Of a DNA stretch of 64,000 bases, positions 62,984-64,000 are shown piece by piece (position 1 is the stretch's first letter; the number at the start of each line of letters is the position of its first letter). The stretch spans positions 620,001 through 684,000 of the forward strand of contig JAQZBR010000004.1 of NCBI GenBank assembly GCA_029237775.1, written 5' to 3'. The position numbers and the translations under genes are program-made. This DNA comes from Bacteroidota bacterium (GTDB taxonomy: Bacteria > Bacteroidota > Bacteroidia > 2-12-FULL-35-15). The notes beneath the pieces are model-generated. The model searched no databases. It saw only the letters and a program-made list of their open reading frames with translations, and was not told the origin of the DNA.

Positions 62984-64000
62984 TTATTTATTATAAACGA
63001 TTGCATCCCCATCATTTATAAGGTCGTAACCAAGAGTTACGAGAACATCACCCTCTTTTACTCCGCTAAGAACTTCTGCCTGACCTTTATATTCCTTTCC
63101 CAGTGTTACAATCCTTTTTTTGGCGATGCCATTTTCAGCGACAAAAACAAAAGGCATGTTCGATTCATCTTTTTGCACAGTGCGTACAGGAACGGTGATT
63201 GCGGGCTTTTCAGACTCATAATCATTTATATTCAAACGCGCCACCATGTTTGGATGATATTCTTTTTTGTCATCAAGCAACACCTCAACCGTGAATGTGC
63301 GGCTTGCATTATTAATTGCACGTGAAACGAAATTCACTTTTGTGATCAGTGAATCTTTGGTATCAGGAAAATGAACAATTACCTGGCTTCCCTTTTTAAC
63401 TTTTGAAGCATAACTTTCAGCAACCTCTGCTTTTACTTTCAGATTGGAAAAATTGATCACGCGGATTGCAGGCATCCCCGGAGCCACAGCTTGTCCAAGC
63501 TTAACGTCAACCGCATCCACTGTTCCGCTGATCGGTGCGATGATTTTTGTCATGCGCAATTGTTCCTGCAGCGTAGCCATTTTTTTCTCCATACTCTCCT
63601 TATTTGTTTTTGCCTGAAGAAACTGGATCTCTGTTCCTATTTTCTGATCCCATAGATTCTTTTGTTTTTCATACACCTGATTCACCAGTGCTGTGTTTGT
63701 CTGCAAGTCCGAGATCTGCTGCGTGATAGTACGCGCATCTGTTTCAGCAAGGACTTGTCCGGCCGATACTTCATCCCCCACCTTTACATTTATTTTTGTG
63801 ATGGTTCCCGGCATCTCTGTGCTCAAGGAAATGTTCTCGTCTGCATCCACTCTTCCCTGCACATCAATAAAATTTTTGAAAGGGGCAGCCTTTAAAGTGG
63901 TAACAGACACCGAAACGCTCTTCGAAGTAGAATCGGTAGTACTAAGCTCTGCCTCCAGGGCTGCGATCTTCCCCTTTATTGCCGCTTCTTCCTTCTTTAA
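62984..64000 (-). CDS. RND membrane fusion protein (HlyD/AcrA type), N-terminus missing at right edge
   Basis: The periplasmic adaptor of the RND pump. The visible 338 residues include a lipoyl-like half (PGTITKINVKVGDEVSAGQVLAETD), a coiled-coil hairpin (about 70-140, QQISDLQTNTALVNQVYEKQ ...) and a beta-barrel region ending in SGVKEGDVLVTLGYDLINDG. The frame does not start at the GTG at 63910: 30 further codons (LKKEEAAIKGKIAALEAEL onward) stay open to the window edge, so the N-terminal membrane anchor lies beyond 64000. The RND pump gene follows after 72 bp, which defines the pair as an operon. Confidence 0.93.
   Translation of the reverse strand, partial: LKKEEAAIKGKIAALEAELSTTDSTSKSVSVSVTTLKAAPFKNFIDVQGRVDADENISLSTEMPGTITKINVKVGDEVSAGQVLAETDARTITQQISDLQTNTALVNQVYEKQKNLWDQKIGTEIQFLQAKTNKESMEKKMATLQEQLRMTKIIAPISGTVDAVDVKLGQAVAPGMPAIRVINFSNLKVKAEVAESYASKVKKGSQVIVHFPDTKDSLITKVNFVSRAINNASRTFTVEVLLDDKKEYHPNMVARLNINDYESEKPAITVPVRTVQKDESNMPFVFVAENGIAKKRIVTLGKEYKGQAEVLSGVKEGDVLVTLGYDLINDGDAIVYNK

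Noticed and set aside
1-64000. tRNA or rRNA genes, or mobile elements
   Set aside because: No convincing tRNA or rRNA sequence and no transposase, integrase or phage gene was found on reading both strands.

Overview
The window looks like a chromosome segment of a free-living Bacteroidota bacterium. It has several large secreted proteins with type IX secretion (T9SS) C-terminal sorting domains, TonB-dependent receptors with N-terminal carboxypeptidase-regulatory-like domains, DUF3108, DUF3098, DUF4421 and DUF6089-like proteins, few Shine-Dalgarno sequences, and a TAnnTTTG box (the Bacteroidota -7 element) just upstream of many genes. No transposase, integrase, phage gene, CRISPR array, tRNA or rRNA was seen. 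The species cannot be named from the sequence alone.

Layout. 1-4.6 kb (minus): start of an exported protein cut by the left edge, a haem c lipoprotein, then a tight rlmN / exported propeller-like protein / polyprenyl diphosphate synthase / MORN-repeat lipoprotein operon. 4.7-11.4 kb: amidohydrolase (plus), then ispD, queA, truB, uppP, DUF3098 and ftsX (minus). 11.6-18.0 kb: leuS and a DUF3108 protein (plus), a four-helix membrane protein, DAHP synthase-chorismate mutase and a deoxyhypusine-synthase-like enzyme (minus). 18.2-31.2 kb (plus): a secretion island with three surface proteins, then a TonB receptor with a secreted endonuclease I. 31.3-35.0 kb (minus): large exported protein, alpha/beta hydrolase, pdxJ. 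35.1-43.7 kb (plus): CBS protein, nadK, DUF6089-like barrel, uppS, bamA, two OmpH/Skp chaperones, murI and an AAC(3)-I-like acetyltransferase. 43.7-49.5 kb (minus): gamma-carbonic-anhydrase-like protein, a metal trio (HMA protein, TonB receptor, HYC_CC_PP-like protein) and a polytopic membrane protein. 49.6-53.8 kb (plus): trans-sulfuration enzyme, SDR, secreted M43-type metalloprotease. 54.0-57.4 kb (minus): two exported proteins and dxs. 57.7-59.1 kb (plus): DUF4421 protein and a small membrane protein. 59.1-64.0 kb (minus): small membrane protein, RND pump and its membrane fusion partner, cut by the right edge.

How the genes fit together. Five genes serve isoprenoid or lipid-carrier metabolism (dxs, ispD, polyprenyl synthase, uppS, uppP), and pdxJ also uses the product of Dxs. 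uppS/uppP, murI, ftsX, bamA and the two Skp-like proteins all serve the cell envelope. bamA and the chaperones would also help assemble the TonB receptors encoded nearby.

Most interesting signal. The three surface-protein genes at 18.3, 20.8 and 25.1 kb each carry a similar 49-57 nt element in the 5' leader, shortly after the predicted promoter. Each copy has GTGA-CA--CCTACA, a small hairpin with unconserved sequence, then CCGAAACC, all closed by an outer stem whose arms change together between copies (AAGTG/CACTT in two, GGAGGTG/CGCCTCC in the third). This looks like a structured cis-regulatory RNA shared by T9SS cargo genes. I cannot match it from memory to a named riboswitch class.
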